A DNA stretch of 64,000 bases from Paenibacillus sp. CC-CFT747 (lineage in GTDB: Bacteria > Bacillota > Bacilli > Paenibacillales > NBRC-103111): contig CP106741.1 in NCBI GenBank assembly GCA_030323305.1, positions 3,216,001-3,280,000 on the forward strand, in the 5' to 3' direction. The position numbers and the translations under genes are program-made. Below the pieces are notes generated by a model. It did not search any database and had not been told where the DNA came from. It saw only the letters and a list, made by a program, of their open reading frames with translations. Within the stretch, counting starts at the first letter, position 1, and every line of letters starts with the position of its first letter. Shown piece by piece: positions 9,961 to 20,146 of the stretch.

Positions 9961-10010
9961 AGAAAGGACGAGAATCCCTTGTACGACTGGGGAAACTCGT
10001 CCTTTCTTCT
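9961..10010. terminator. Bidirectional intrinsic terminator between nhaP and the LysR gene
   Basis: Perfect 12-bp arms (AGAAAGGACGAG at 9961-9972, complement at 9996-10007), with T-rich flanks on the plus-strand side. Confidence 0.75.
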
Positions 10011-10181
10011 ATAGAAGGGGAGGGATCTCTCTGACCGAAGGACGGCTGACCCGGAACGATAGACTTCCCACTCCAGCACATCCGGCCCTCCAAAATGGTC
10101 AAAACATCAGGCTTTCATGTATATCCCATCCTCTCCGTGGAATTATAGGGGCTATTGGGTCTTTTTTCGCTCCCGGGTCCA

Positions 10182-11084
10182 TCAGCCTGCATCCGTTCGG
10201 GCAAAGTATTCCTTCGCCTTCTCCACGAAGAAACGGATGGCACCGTCGCGGGCGGCTTCGTCGGTATAGACGAGCGAGGTCGTCCGCTTGGTCTGGATCA
10301 GCTCCGGCAGCTGGCGGATGCACAGGTCGTTGTTCTCCAGCAGACGGCTGCGGAGGTAGGACATGGGCAGCAGGGTGGCCGTGCCCATCGTCGAGACCAG
10401 CCGGAGAATCGCCTCGAAGGAGTCGATTTCCATTTTGACATTGGGAAATACGTTGTGGCGGTGAAAAATCTCATCCATCATGATGCGGTACCACGTCCCT
10501 TTGGAGAATAGGATCATCGGGAGGTGATCCAATTCCCTCATCCCTACGGAGGCAGCCGAGCTCAGCTCGTGCAGGGCGGGGAGCACCAGGCAGAGGTGGT
10601 CGTCAAAAAGAGAGTCGCAATGAAGCCCCGGCTGCTCGATATGGGAAGCCACGAGGCCTATATCGACCTTATGGTCTTTGACCAGGGAGACAATCTCATG
10701 CGTCTTGCCTGTGAGCGCCTTGATGTCGGTGTTGGGACTGCCGCCCGTGTAGAAGGAGATGAGATCGGGCAGCGTGGACTGGAGCGTAGTGAGACTAGCC
10801 CCGATGGTCAGGCTGGCGGGTAGCTCCCCGATCTTAAAGCGGTTCATGGCCTGGATGAACTCCCGGTTGAGCTGGCGCATCTGGATCGCGTACTCGTAGC
10901 AGATTTGGCCTGCCCGGGTCAATTCGAGCCGCTTGCCCTTCCGTTCAAAGAGCCGGACGCCGAGCGACTCCTCCAGGTTCATAATTTTGCGAGACAGCGC
11001 CGGCTGGGAAATGTTCAGAAGCTGAGCGGCCCGATTCAGGCTCTGCTGCTCCACGACATCCGCGAATACGTCCATATTTTCCAT
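10182..11084 (-). CDS. LysR-family transcriptional regulator
   Basis: A 300-residue LysR protein. The N-terminal winged helix is clear (FADVVEQQSLNRAAQLLNIS, QPALSRKIMNLEESLG, RLFERKGKRLELT), followed by a two-lobed effector domain starting near residue 90. It is divergent from sdhCAB, with 255 bp between, an arrangement that often means control of the divergent operon; TCA-cycle LysR regulators such as CcpC/CcpE are known in Bacillota. I cannot assign it to either from sequence alone. An AGGAGGA ribosome-binding site precedes the start. Confidence 0.9.
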   Translation of the reverse strand: MENMDVFADVVEQQSLNRAAQLLNISQPALSRKIMNLEESLGVRLFERKGKRLELTRAGQICYEYAIQMRQLNREFIQAMNRFKIGELPASLTIGASLTTLQSTLPDLISFYTGGSPNTDIKALTGKTHEIVSLVKDHKVDIGLVASHIEQPGLHCDSLFDDHLCLVLPALHELSSAASVGMRELDHLPMILFSKGTWYRIMMDEIFHRHNVFPNVKMEIDSFEAILRLVSTMGTATLLPMSYLRSRLLENNDLCIRQLPELIQTKRTTSLVYTDEAARDGAIRFFVEKAKEYFARTDAG

Positions 11085-11252
11085 GCAAGGACATCCTCCT
11101 GCTTATGTTTTCTTGTTATAAGTAATTATAAGAAAATAGTATTTCCATTATAAGCTTGGGAGGAGTACTATTAAAGTATGTCACAATCCGTTCACAAGAA
11201 TGAACGCTGCACTTGACCCGGTTGTTAGGTTTCGATAAAATTTGACATTTTA

Positions 11253-11281
11253 TTGACGCTTGTACCCGGCGGGAGTACAAT
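11253..11281 (+). promoter_or_regulatory. Sigma-A promoter of sdhCAB
   Basis: TTGACG at 11253-11258, a 17-nt spacer and TACAAT at 11276-11281 lie about 60 bp upstream of sdhC. Confidence 0.75.
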
Positions 11282-11339
11282 GTTAGATGGTTTTGCTTCT
11301 AAAGCCGCTTCACCATTTAAGGGAGGGAACATGTAAACG

Positions 11340-11996
11340 ATGAGGGCCAATTCTTATCATTACCGCAAAATTCATTCTTTGCTCGGGGTCATTCCGATCG
11401 GGTTTTTCCTGATTGAGCACCTGCTGACCAACTATACCGCGTTCAAAGAAGGGCATCAGGGCTTTGTCGACCAGATCAACTGGCTGAACAGCCTGCCGCT
11501 CGTACTCGCTCTGGAGATCTTCGGCATTTACCTGCCGCTGCTTTACCATGGCGTTTATGGCCTGTACGTTGCCTATACCGCACGCAACAACGTGACGAAC
11601 TACGGATATTTCCGCAACCTGATGTTTACGCTGCAGCGGATAACCGGGGTTATTACGTTTCTGTTTATTGCCTGGCATATCTTCGAAACGCGCATTCAGG
11701 TAGCCCTCGGCAATGTGGCGCATGAAGATCTGGGCGTCCGGATGCACGAAATCGCCACCCAGCCTATCGTGTTCGCTCTGTATGTAATCGGAATCGTAGC
11801 GGCTTCCTTCCACTTTGCGAACGGAATGTGGTCTTTCCTGGTGGCCTGGGGGATTACGATCGGCCCGCGTGCGCAGCGCGTTTCCAGCTACGTGTGGATG
11901 GGCGTATTCGTGGTGATGGCCGTTATGTTCGTGCTGTCCCTGAGCGCCTTCACCGGAACGGAATTCCAAGACACAGCATCCATTAAGCACGGCTAA
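11340..11996 (+). CDS. sdhC: Succinate dehydrogenase cytochrome b558 subunit
   Basis: Membrane anchor of complex II that binds two hemes b and reduces menaquinone. The 218-residue protein has five predicted transmembrane helices and His residues in the helices (HYRKIHSLLG, IEHLLTNY, LYHGVYGLY, FIAWHIFETR, SFHFANGMW) that serve as axial heme ligands in the B. subtilis-type family. A GGGAGGG ribosome-binding site lies upstream. First gene of the sdhCAB operon, 15 bp from sdhA. Confidence 0.96.
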   Translation: MRANSYHYRKIHSLLGVIPIGFFLIEHLLTNYTAFKEGHQGFVDQINWLNSLPLVLALEIFGIYLPLLYHGVYGLYVAYTARNNVTNYGYFRNLMFTLQRITGVITFLFIAWHIFETRIQVALGNVAHEDLGVRMHEIATQPIVFALYVIGIVAASFHFANGMWSFLVAWGITIGPRAQRVSSYVWMGVFVVMAVMFVLSLSAFTGTEFQDTASIKHG

Positions 11997-12011
11997 GGAG
12001 GAACCGAAATC

Positions 12012-13769
12012 ATGGCTAATTCTAAAGTAATCGTAGTCGGCGGCGGTCTGGCCGGCCTGATGGCAACCACCAAAGCGGCCGAGGCGGGCGTGCAGGTCGA
12101 CCTGTTCTCCCTAGTGCCGGTTAAACGGTCGCACTCCGTATGCGCCCAAGGGGGCATCAACGGGGCGGTCAATACAAAAGGGAGGGCGACTCTCCGTGGG
12201 AACACTTCGACGATACCGTATACGGCGGCGACTTCCTGGCTAACCAGCCTCCCGTCAAAGCGATGTGCGAAGCGGCTCCCGGCATCATTCACCTGATGGA
12301 CCGGATGGGCGTTATGTTCAACCGGACTCCGGAAGGTCTGCTTGATTTCCGCCGGTTCGGGGAACGAAGCATCACCGGACGGCTTTTGCCGGCGCTACTA
12401 CGGGGCAGCAGCTTCTGTACGCTCTTGACGAGCAGGTACGCCGTTGGGAAACGGCCGGTCTCGTGACGAAGCACGAGCACTGGGAGTTCACGGGGATCGT
12501 CCTCGACGAAACCGGAGCCTGCCGCGGGATCAGCGCCCAGGACCTCCGCACGATGGAAATTCATACGTTCCGTGCCGACGCCGTTATCATGGCGACAGGC
12601 GGTCCCGGAATCATCTTCGGGAAGACGACGAACTCCGTCATTAACACCGGTACGGCGGCCAGTGCGGTTTACCAGCAGGGCGTTTACTATGCCAACGGAG
12701 AATTTATCCAGATTCACCCGACAGCCATTCCGGGGGACGACAAGCTCCGGCTCATGTCCGAATCCGCGCGCGGTGAAGGCGGACGGGTCTGGACTTACAA
12801 GGATGGCAAGCCTTGGTACTTCCTGGAAGAGAAATATCCGGCTTACGGAAACCTCGTTCCGCGGGATATTGCGACGCGGGAAATTTTTGACGTGTGCGTT
12901 AACCAGAAGCTCGGTATCAACGGCGAGAACATGGTTTACCTTGACCTTTCGCATAAAGACCCTAAAGAGCTCGACATCAAGCTCGGCGGGATCATCGAGA
13001 TCTACGAGAAGTTCATGGGCGACGACCCGCGCAAGGTTCCGATGAAGATCTATCCGGCCGTTCACTATTCCATGGGCGGACTCTGGGTTGATTACAACCA
13101 AATGACGAACATCCCGGGCCTCTTCGCTGCGGGTGAGTGCGATTATTCCATTCACGGGGCGAACCGTCTCGGCGCGAACTCCCTCGTTTCCGCCATTTTC
13201 GGCGGGATGGTGGCCGGTCCGAAAGCGATCGAGTACATCAAAGGGCTCGACAAGCATGCGGAAGATCTCTCCTCAAGCGTCTATGATAGCGAGAAGAAGA
13301 GACAGACCGAGAAATACGAAGGCCTGCTTAAGATGGACGGCAGCGAGAACGCCTATGTCATCCACCAGGAGCTTGGCGAGTGGATGAACAACAACATGAC
13401 GGTCGTCCGCTACAACAGCAAGCTGCAGGAGACGCTGGACAAGATCCAGGAGCTGAAGCAGCGTTACAAGAAGATCAACATCACCGATACGTCCCGCTGG
13501 AACAACCAAGGGGTGGCGTTCACCCGTCAGCTCGGCAACATGCTGGAGCTTGCCCAAGCGATGACGCTTGGCGCCCTTATGCGCGACGAAAGCCGCGGGG
13601 CTCACTATAAGCCGGAATTCCCGGAGCGCGACGACGAGAACTTCCTGAAGACGACCAAGGCCAAGTTCACGGCGAACGGCCCTCAAATCGAATACGAAGA
13701 CGTGGACGTGTCCTTGATTCCGCCTCGTAAGCGTGACTACACCACGGATAAGAAAAAGGAGGACATTGA
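12012..13769 (+). CDS. sdhA: Succinate dehydrogenase flavoprotein subunit (three frameshifts)
   Basis: FAD-containing catalytic subunit of complex II that oxidises succinate to fumarate. The N-terminal dinucleotide-binding motif VVGGGLAGLMATTKAAEAG, the FAD-attachment region SVCAQGGINGAVNTKG and the active-site stretches FIQIHPTAIPGDDKL and HYSMGGLWVD are visible. Missing bases at about 12180 (G), about 12363 (G run) and near the 3' end at about 13753 (A run) break the frame. Repair gives a protein of about 586 residues, the family's usual size, stopping at TGA 13767-13769, 2 bp before sdhB. The apparent read-through to 14052 is an artefact of the last missing base. Confidence 0.93.
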
Positions 13770-13771
13770 TC

Positions 13772-14536
13772 ATGGCGCAAGCAGCAGCCGACAAAAAAAT
13801 GGTCAAGTTTATTGTCACCCGACAGGACAGTGCGGATGCGAAGCCTTACACCGAGGAATTCGAAATCCCGTACCGCCCGAACATGAACGTCATCAGCGCC
13901 TTCATGGAAATCCAGCGCAATCCCGTGAACTCGAACGGGCAGAAGACCACTCCCGTATGCTGGGAGTCCAACTGCCTCGAAGAAGTATGCGGCGCGTGCT
14001 CCATGGTGATCAACGGCAAGCCGCGTCAGGCTTGTACGGCGCTCGTCGATAAGCTGGAGCAGCCGATCCGCATTGCTCCGATGAGCACGTTCCCGGTTGT
14101 GCGCGACCTCGTTATCGACCGCGGCCGCATGTTCGCCGCGCTGAAGAAGGTCAAAGCGTGGATTCCGATCGACGGAACGTACGATCTCGGTCCGGGACCG
14201 CGGATGGCCGAATCCAAGCGCCAATGGGCTTACGAGCTGTCGAAGTGCATGACCTGCGGGGTCTGCCTCGAGGCGTGCCCGAACGTGAACGAGAAGACGG
14301 ACTTCATCGGTCCGGCGGCCATTTCCCAGGTGCGTCTGTTTAACTCCCACCCGACAGGGGAGATGAACAAGGACGAGCGTCTGGAAGCATTGATGGACGA
14401 CGGCGGCATCGAAGGCTGCGGGAACTCGCAGAACTGCGTCCGCTCCTGTCCGAAAGGCATTCCGCTGACGACATCGATCGCGGCCATGAACAAAGATACG
14501 ACCAAGCACCTGTTCAAGCAGTGGCTGGGCATGTAA
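13772..14536 (+). CDS. sdhB: Succinate dehydrogenase iron-sulfur subunit
   Basis: A 254-residue iron-sulfur protein that carries electrons from SdhA FAD to the membrane quinone site. The plant-ferredoxin-type [2Fe-2S] cysteines lie in CWESNCLEEVCGACSM plus a distal QAC. The [4Fe-4S]/[3Fe-4S] ligands are in CMTCGVCLEACPN and CGNSQNCVRSCPKGIPL. The start ATG follows AAAAAGGAGGACATTGATC, which decides against the upstream in-frame codon at 13733. Last gene of the operon. Confidence 0.96.
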   Translation: MAQAAADKKMVKFIVTRQDSADAKPYTEEFEIPYRPNMNVISAFMEIQRNPVNSNGQKTTPVCWESNCLEEVCGACSMVINGKPRQACTALVDKLEQPIRIAPMSTFPVVRDLVIDRGRMFAALKKVKAWIPIDGTYDLGPGPRMAESKRQWAYELSKCMTCGVCLEACPNVNEKTDFIGPAAISQVRLFNSHPTGEMNKDERLEALMDDGGIEGCGNSQNCVRSCPKGIPLTTSIAAMNKDTTKHLFKQWLGM

Positions 14537-14550
14537 GAGGTTTACGTTCC

Positions 14551-14595
14551 AAAAGCTTCCGTTTCTCCTTCCGGAGAGACGGAGGCTTTTTTGGT
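14551..14595 (+). terminator. Intrinsic terminator after sdhB
   Basis: Long near-perfect stem (AAGCTTCCGTTTCTCC against GGAGAGACGGAGGCTT) followed by TTTTTT. Confidence 0.9.
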
Positions 14596-14701
14596 TATAG
14601 GAATGATGGAAGGGAAGGGCTGACAGAGGCTGAAGTCGTATGGATAGGAGGGGAGCGCGGGAAAGGGAGAGCGGGGAGAACGGACCAAGAGAGCAGAGAA
14701 A

Positions 14702-14736
14702 GAAAGCCCGCTCTACGGCGCCGAGCGGGCTTTTCC
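14702..14736. terminator. Hairpin terminator at the 3' side of the glycosidase gene
   Basis: AAAGCCCGCTC and GAGCGGGCTTTT form a strong stem. Its A and T flanks allow function in either direction; on the minus strand it follows the glycosidase stop at 14769. Confidence 0.75.
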
Positions 14737-14768
14737 CGGGAAATAATGAGGATTCCTGTCGGATGGGC

Positions 14769-16736
14769 TTAATAATCAAGGACGATCATTTGATGGTTCT
14801 CCAGCTTCGGTACCCGGAGGCGGACTGAGCCGAGCTCTTCGGTGTAGGCAAGGGGCTGGCGCTGGGGAGCCAGATAGGCTCCCTAACCCGCTGAGGAAGC
14901 CGCAGGGTCACCTCCACGTCATAAACCGGAAGAATATCCTCAATGACTTCGATGCCCGTTCCCCGTTTAACGGGAGAAGCATAAAGAAGGTGGGCCACAT
15001 AACGGCTTTGGTCCTTCTGGTGCTGAACGGTCGCGACCCCTTGGGCAGGGAGGCTGGTGCGTAAGGTATGCCGTCCGGCAAGAAGACGGTCGAGCGCATA
15101 GCGAACCATTTCCTTCAGAACCAGGCTGCCTTTCTCGGCGTAGTCGGTAAATACGTTCCATGCGATATAGATCCCCTGCTCGCTTTCGACCATGCCGGGA
15201 CCACCGGAACGGCCGCTGCTCGGCGTATGCTGATGGGAGCAGAAGGTGAACACGTCGCGGTTAAAATAAGGGTCTTCTCGGCGCCCCAGCTCTCTGCCTC
15301 CTCGAGAAGCTCAATGCGCTGGCCCGGCCCATACATAATGAAGGCGGCGTCCTTGAACGGTCCGGTTCCTCCTTCCAGTGGACGGTAATAATCGGGCCGG
15401 TAAGGATTCTCGCCGAGCCACCGGATGCCCAATGGCAGGACGTATGTCCCGTTCGCGGAATCGATTCCCGATTGTCCGGTAGCGAGAAGCTTCCCACCTT
15501 GGGAGAGGAAGGCTTCCAGCTTGGCACGCAGAGGCTCCTCGACAACCACCGCGTCAGGCAGGATAAGGACCTTGTAGCGGCTGAAATCGGATTCCTTGTC
15601 CAGCACGTCGAACAGGTACTTTCCTTCCAGCAGGATACGAACGCCCCCGCATCCGCTTGGGCGGTGCGGGTCTCCTTCTCTTCGGGACCGGCGGCTTCCA
15701 CCGACAGAAGGCCGATATCCGCTACGTTCTCCGCGCCGCGGGCCCATTCCTCCTTCGCTTTCACTTCCTCATACGCCGAGCCAATTAAGGCGTACGTCGC
15801 TTCGTCCATGAGCCCCTCGGGATGGAGCTGATCCCCGATGGAGCAGCGGGCTCCGTTCGCCAGGCTGAGGGCGGTCTCGTAGCGGAGGGCGTTCGGATGC
15901 TTATAGCCGCCGAACTCTCCCCAGCTCGTGTGAAATTTCCCGGTCATGCCCAGGAACTCCATGCCTAGAGGCTGGGCATAGCGGGCGGATAACGGGAAAT
16001 GGTCGTAGCCCCAGCCTCCGGTCGGAAGGGACTCCAGTTCCAGATGAGTATTCATCCGAGCGAGATCCCGCCTTCCTCTTCGGATGTGCCCGCCGTTGTG
16101 GAAGATCTTCATCCCGGGCTTGAGCGCGTGGACCGTTTCCGCCACCCGTTTCGTGTAGTTCGCATACGTCCGCTCCCATAAGAGCTTCCTATCCGAAGGA
16201 TTGCGCGGGTCTCCGCCTTCCTTGCGTATGGAAGCCACACAGGAATGGCAGTAGCATTCCCGAACCCCGACAATGTCAAGGAAAATGCCGTCCGCGTCAT
16301 AGTTGGCGGTAACCTCTTCAATCTGGGGGAGGAGGACGTCGAGATAGGGGGAATTCATACAAAATTGATGATAGCCGGGCTTCAGGAAGCCCTTCACCCA
16401 GTTCGTTTCATCCTGGGCGTTGCGGATCAGCCACTCGGGATGCACGCGAGCGAGCTTCTCATCCAGGCCGGCGGACAGGTAAACGGGGGTCAACACGCCG
16501 ATTTCATGCGCAGCTTCGATCATGGCCCCAAGCAGGTCAAACGTAAGGCCGGGATGAATGGTGTTGGCCTGGGAAGGGTGATACGCCCAACCGTGATGGC
16601 ATTTGGAGAACACCGTGACCGAGTCCACATGTCCCTTCTGAAGCATTCTTTGAAACTGGGATTTGTCAAAATGCTTACCGATTCCGTTAATGGCCTCCGA
16701 GGTATGGAAATCGAGATGAACCTGCCGGAAACGCAT
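14769..16736 (-). CDS. Glycoside-hydrolase-like protein (GHL6 TIM barrel plus beta-galactosidase trimerisation-like domain; three frameshifts)
   Basis: A protein of about 655 residues after repair. The N-terminal half resembles the GHL6 family of predicted glycosidases: QVHLDFHTSEAINGIGKHFD, SVTVFSKCHHGWAYHP, then DGIFLDIVG and HNGGHIRR. The C-terminal half resembles the glutamine-amidotransferase-like trimerisation domain of beta-galactosidases (ILPDAVVVEEPL, FLSQGGKLLATG). One base is missing near 15643, 15265 and 14878; the repaired frame ends LENHQMIVLDY. No signal peptide, so probably cytosolic action on an imported oligosaccharide. It is divergent from an AraC-type regulator, the usual sugar-utilisation arrangement. 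The exact sugar cannot be deduced. Confidence 0.65.
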
Positions 16737-16979
16737 GCTTCTTCAACTCCTTGATGGGGTGATCCTCTTCTTAAGGAAGGGCTTGACTCGCCTGCTTGCT
16801 TTCTAATGTAACCGCTCTTAGAGAAGGCGTACAGAGCCGATTCCGGATGGATATAGCACATTTTCGACTTGTTGAGAGCCGCGACTTACCGTAATATGGC
16901 GTTAAGAAAGAAGGAAACCGAAGAATCTCTTCTTATTCTCGACTTCCCTCGAGAAACGATCTAAGAACCGGAGGTTGTT

Positions 16980-17849
16980 ATGGACTGCTTGGAGCTTGCC
17001 ATCCCGCCCCTGCCCCAATTTCTGACCGTCGGCCATGCGTATTGGCCGGTAGGCATGAAGCATGCTTGCCGCATATTCCGTGTGTACGACCTGCTGATTG
17101 TAGCCGGAGGTTGTCTGTATATGACAGAGGAGGGGAAGGAGTACGAACTGAGGGAAGGGGACATGCTTCTTCTGGAGCCGGGTCGGCGGCACTGGGGTCA
17201 TAGGCCGGCAGACGAAATAACGGAAATCTATTGGGTTCATTTTCTTCATTCGGATCCGGTGAGAAGGCTGCCGGCCGGTGACGTTCCCTGGTCCCGCCTG
17301 CTGCCGCAGGACACGGACCGGGACTTGACGCCGACTCCCCAGTATCTCTACCTTCCGAAGCATGGAAAGGTCCAGCTGGCCGTTCTCCGTCCTCTGCTAG
17401 AACGGATGGTCGAGCTTCACCGGGCCTTCTCCCTTGGCAGCGCGGTGTCTCTTCACGCTCATCTCGCCGAATTCTTTGTCCGGCTGCAGGGGGCGGCAAG
17501 AGGAGGACAGGGCTCCCGTTCCCAGCTGATCGCGGAGAAGGCCGTGGACTACCTCCGCCGTCATGCCGGAGAGCCATTTCAGGCGAAACGGATGGAGGAG
17601 GAGCTTCATTTTCAGTTTGATTATCTCTCCCGCTGCCTGAAGAAGCATACCGGGCTAAGCCCGCTGCAGTACTTGAACCGGCTCCGAATCGGACGGGCGA
17701 ATGAGCTTCTGGAGAATACGGATCTGACGATTCAGGAGATCGGGGACCGGGTAGGGGTGGGGAACGGCAATTATTTCATCCGGCTTTACCGCAGACTGAC
17801 CGGCATGACACCCGGAGAGTTCCGCCAGTCTAGGCAGGGACGGGTATGA
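16980..17849 (+). CDS. AraC/XylS-family transcriptional regulator
   Basis: A 289-residue regulator with an N-terminal cupin-like sensor (EYELREGDMLLLEPGRRHWG) and a C-terminal double helix-turn-helix (QAKRMEEELHFQFDYLSRCL, HTGLSPLQYLNRLRI, TIQEIGDRVGVGNGNYFIRL, RLTGMTPGEFR). It is transcribed away from the GHL6-like glycosidase with about 240 bp between, so it very likely controls that gene in response to a sugar. The ATG at 16980 has only a weak GGAGG-like site upstream. Confidence 0.88.
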   Translation: MDCLELAIPPLPQFLTVGHAYWPVGMKHACRIFRVYDLLIVAGGCLYMTEEGKEYELREGDMLLLEPGRRHWGHRPADEITEIYWVHFLHSDPVRRLPAGDVPWSRLLPQDTDRDLTPTPQYLYLPKHGKVQLAVLRPLLERMVELHRAFSLGSAVSLHAHLAEFFVRLQGAARGGQGSRSQLIAEKAVDYLRRHAGEPFQAKRMEEELHFQFDYLSRCLKKHTGLSPLQYLNRLRIGRANELLENTDLTIQEIGDRVGVGNGNYFIRLYRRLTGMTPGEFRQSRQGRV

Positions 17850-17851
17850 CC

Positions 17852-17908
17852 AAGAAAAAGCGGAAGCGAAGGCTCCAGGCCTTACGCTTCCGCTTTTTCT
17901 TCTTCTTC
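17852..17908. terminator. Bidirectional terminator between araC-type and cation efflux genes
   Basis: Arms of 15 nt (GAAAAAGCGGAAGCG and its complement CGCTTCCGCTTTTTC) flank a short loop. The right arm overlaps the end of the minus-strand gene. Confidence 0.75.
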
Positions 17909-18832
17909 CTTATGCCGCAGGAATTCCTTCCCGTACTCCCCGTGGGGATGAATCTTGGCATGCTCCATCTGGATGGTGGAGTGCTCGATGCCGTACTTGT
18001 TTTTCAACGTTTCGTTAATGGCCAGGATGATGCAGAACGGCTGAATCTTCTCGTCGATGAAGACGTGGGCGGTGAGCGAGTAATGATCCGTAGATACGGC
18101 CCACAGGTGCATTTCGTGAACATCCTCTACGCCTTCCACTAGCCCGATGTCGCGGCGGATCTCCTCGAGGTCGAATTGCTCCGGTACCGACTCCATTAGA
18201 ATGAGGTACGACTCCCGGATAATTTTGGCCCCGCCGACAAAAATAATACCGCCGATGACGATACTGATAACCGGGTCCACGATCGTCCAACCCGTAAAGT
18301 AGATAATAATGGCGGAAACGATTACCCCAACCGAGCTCAGCAGATCCCCGATAAAATGCCACAAGGCGCTCTGCACGTTGAGGTTCTCTTCTTCCTTCAT
18401 GCTGCGGCTCAGCACAATGGTCAGCACGATGTTGACGATTAGCCCGATGACCGCGATCGTGAGCATCGTCCCGAGCTTCACCTCTTCCGGATGGATCATC
18501 CGGTTGATGCCCTCGACGAAGATTCCGACGGCGATCACCGCCAACGCAAGCCCATTCAGGAACGAGGCGATAATTTCGAACCTCAGGTAACCGAATGTAT
18601 ATTTGGAAGTCGGCGGCCGGGTAGCCATATAGATGGCGACCATGCTAAGCCCGAGGGCGAGCACGTCGGATATCATGTGAGCCGAGTCGGAGAGAAGCGC
18701 CAAGGAATTGGAGACCAGGCCTCCGATAATTTCCACGATGGTAAAGAACGCGGTGAGCAGCAGGGTGGTCCACAGCGTGCGTTTGGACTTGCTTTGCTCT
18801 TTGACATGGTGAAGATGGTGGTAATCGGACAT
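17882..18832 (-). CDS. Cation diffusion facilitator (CzcD-like metal/H+ antiporter)
   Basis: A 316-residue CDF transporter exporting Zn2+, Co2+ or Cd2+ across the membrane. Six transmembrane helices, with the metal site in helix 2 (LLSDSAHMISDVLALG, the HxxxD pattern) and helix 5 (LWHFIGDLLSSVGV), and a C-terminal cytoplasmic domain (GVEDVHEMHLWAV). The N-terminus is His-rich (DYHHLHHVKE), as in metal-loading leaders of this family. Start ATG 18832 follows GGGAGG; the open frame upstream of it lacks a ribosome-binding site. Confidence 0.9.
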   Translation of the reverse strand: MSDYHHLHHVKEQSKSKRTLWTTLLLTAFFTIVEIIGGLVSNSLALLSDSAHMISDVLALGLSMVAIYMATRPPTSKYTFGYLRFEIIASFLNGLALAVIAVGIFVEGINRMIHPEEVKLGTMLTIAVIGLIVNIVLTIVLSRSMKEEENLNVQSALWHFIGDLLSSVGVIVSAIIIYFTGWTIVDPVISIVIGGIIFVGGAKIIRESYLILMESVPEQFDLEEIRRDIGLVEGVEDVHEMHLWAVSTDHYSLTAHVFIDEKIQPFCIILAINETLKNKYGIEHSTIQMEHAKIHPHGEYGKEFLRHKEEEEKAEA

Positions 18833-18996
18833 GAAAAGCCTCCCTGCTTGAAATAAGTGGTTCGTATCCGCATTATACGCTACCCCGTCGGAGCATGCAA
18901 TCCACCTTCCTCCATAGACAAAATGCCCTATTTTTCGAGTTTTCCCCTGGAAAAGATGGGTAATATAACAATACAACACGAGTGGAGGGGAAGCTG

Positions 18997-19962
18997 ATGA
19001 AAAAACAGTGGATTGCGGCTGTTCTGCTATGCGGACTATGCGGATTTACGGTGAGGGCGGGGGCGGCTCCGGAGGATCCTATCCTATCCTTCCCCGTCCT
19101 GAGCGACATTCATGTGCAGAGTGGGGACGCCAAATCGCAGCGGAAGTTCAAAGCGGCTTTAGAGGATCTCGCCGAGATCAATCCGGGAGCTAATACGATG
19201 GTCATCAACGGGGACCTGGGGAACGGCAGGCCTTCCGACTACGGCGTCCTGAGCGAGATTTTGGAATCGACCGACCATCCGCCCATTCATTTTACCATCG
19301 GAAATCATGAATTTTATAAGGCTTACTTGAGGGGAGACAGCTGGAATCCGGACGGGTTCCCGAACGGCGAGACCGAGCAGGCTTCCATCAACCGTTTCTT
19401 GACGTTTACCGGAATGGACAAGCTGTATCACGACGCCTGGATCAAAGACTACCATTTCATCTTCCTGGGATCCGAACAGTTCCGCCAGTCGAATCCGGAT
19501 AATGGCGATGATGCGTATCTTTCGGAAACCCAGCTTTCCTGGCTGAAGGAGAAGCTGCAGGAAGGGGCGGAGCTTAACAAGCCGATCTTCGTGTTCCTTC
19601 ATCAGCCGCTGCCTTTCACCGTAACGGGAAGCAACGAAGCCCGCGGAGTGGTGCAGCATAAGGAGCTGAAGCAGATTCTGGACGCCTATCCCCAGGTCAT
19701 CATGTTCAACAGCCATACGCACTACCTGCTCGGCAGCCCGAACAGCGTGTACCGCGACCGTTTTCTTATGGTCAACACCTCCTCCGCTTCGGAGCCTTGG
19801 AGTGTGAAAGCAGGACCGCTGGATGGCGATGAAAGCGAGGGCCTGGTGGTTCAGGTTTTTCCGAATGCCGTGGTCCTAAAAGGCCGGGATTTTGCCTCCA
19901 AACAGTGGATTTCTTACGCCCAGTACGTGATTCCGACAGGAAACGCCGGCAGCGGAGGGTGA
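18997..19962 (+). CDS. Secreted calcineurin-like metallophosphoesterase
   Basis: A 321-residue exported phosphoesterase with signal peptide MKKQWIAAVLLCGLCGFTVR ending AGA near residue 23. Metallophosphoesterase motifs are in order: LSDIH, NGDLGNG, IGNHEF, LHQPLP and NSHTHYL (the usual GHxH with Ser in place of Gly). Two active-site metals are expected. Substrate unknown. The start follows GGAGGGG. Followed by a terminator about 100 bp downstream. Confidence 0.88.
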   Translation: MKKQWIAAVLLCGLCGFTVRAGAAPEDPILSFPVLSDIHVQSGDAKSQRKFKAALEDLAEINPGANTMVINGDLGNGRPSDYGVLSEILESTDHPPIHFTIGNHEFYKAYLRGDSWNPDGFPNGETEQASINRFLTFTGMDKLYHDAWIKDYHFIFLGSEQFRQSNPDNGDDAYLSETQLSWLKEKLQEGAELNKPIFVFLHQPLPFTVTGSNEARGVVQHKELKQILDAYPQVIMFNSHTHYLLGSPNSVYRDRFLMVNTSSASEPWSVKAGPLDGDESEGLVVQVFPNAVVLKGRDFASKQWISYAQYVIPTGNAGSGG

Positions 19963-20058
19963 AATTTGTAACACAAATGAAATATTTCTGTTACGCTTCC
20001 TTAATGTGTAAAGGCTATGATAATAAACAAGACCCCCTTTTTTAATAATATATAACTT

Positions 20059-20090
20059 GGACCCGCCCCGTTGGCGTGGTCCTCTTTTTT
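20059..20090 (+). terminator. Intrinsic terminator after the metallophosphoesterase
   Basis: GGACCCGCC pairs imperfectly with GGCGTGGTCC, followed by TCTTTTTT. Confidence 0.75.
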
Positions 20091-20146
20091 GTGGTTGCCG
20101 ATGGACTCAACATGGCCATAATAAAAGCATTACCAAGCGTGCCAAA

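Noticed and set aside
12289-13257. 322-codon minus-strand open frame opposite sdhA, and other long antisense frames (2542-3273, 21739-22713, 35242-36393, 59461-60468)
   Set aside because: All are antisense to well-recognised genes and have no domain content of their own.
13770-14052. Read-through of sdhA to 14052
   Set aside because: Result of a missing A in the AAAAA run at about 13753; restoring it ends sdhA at 13769 just before sdhB.
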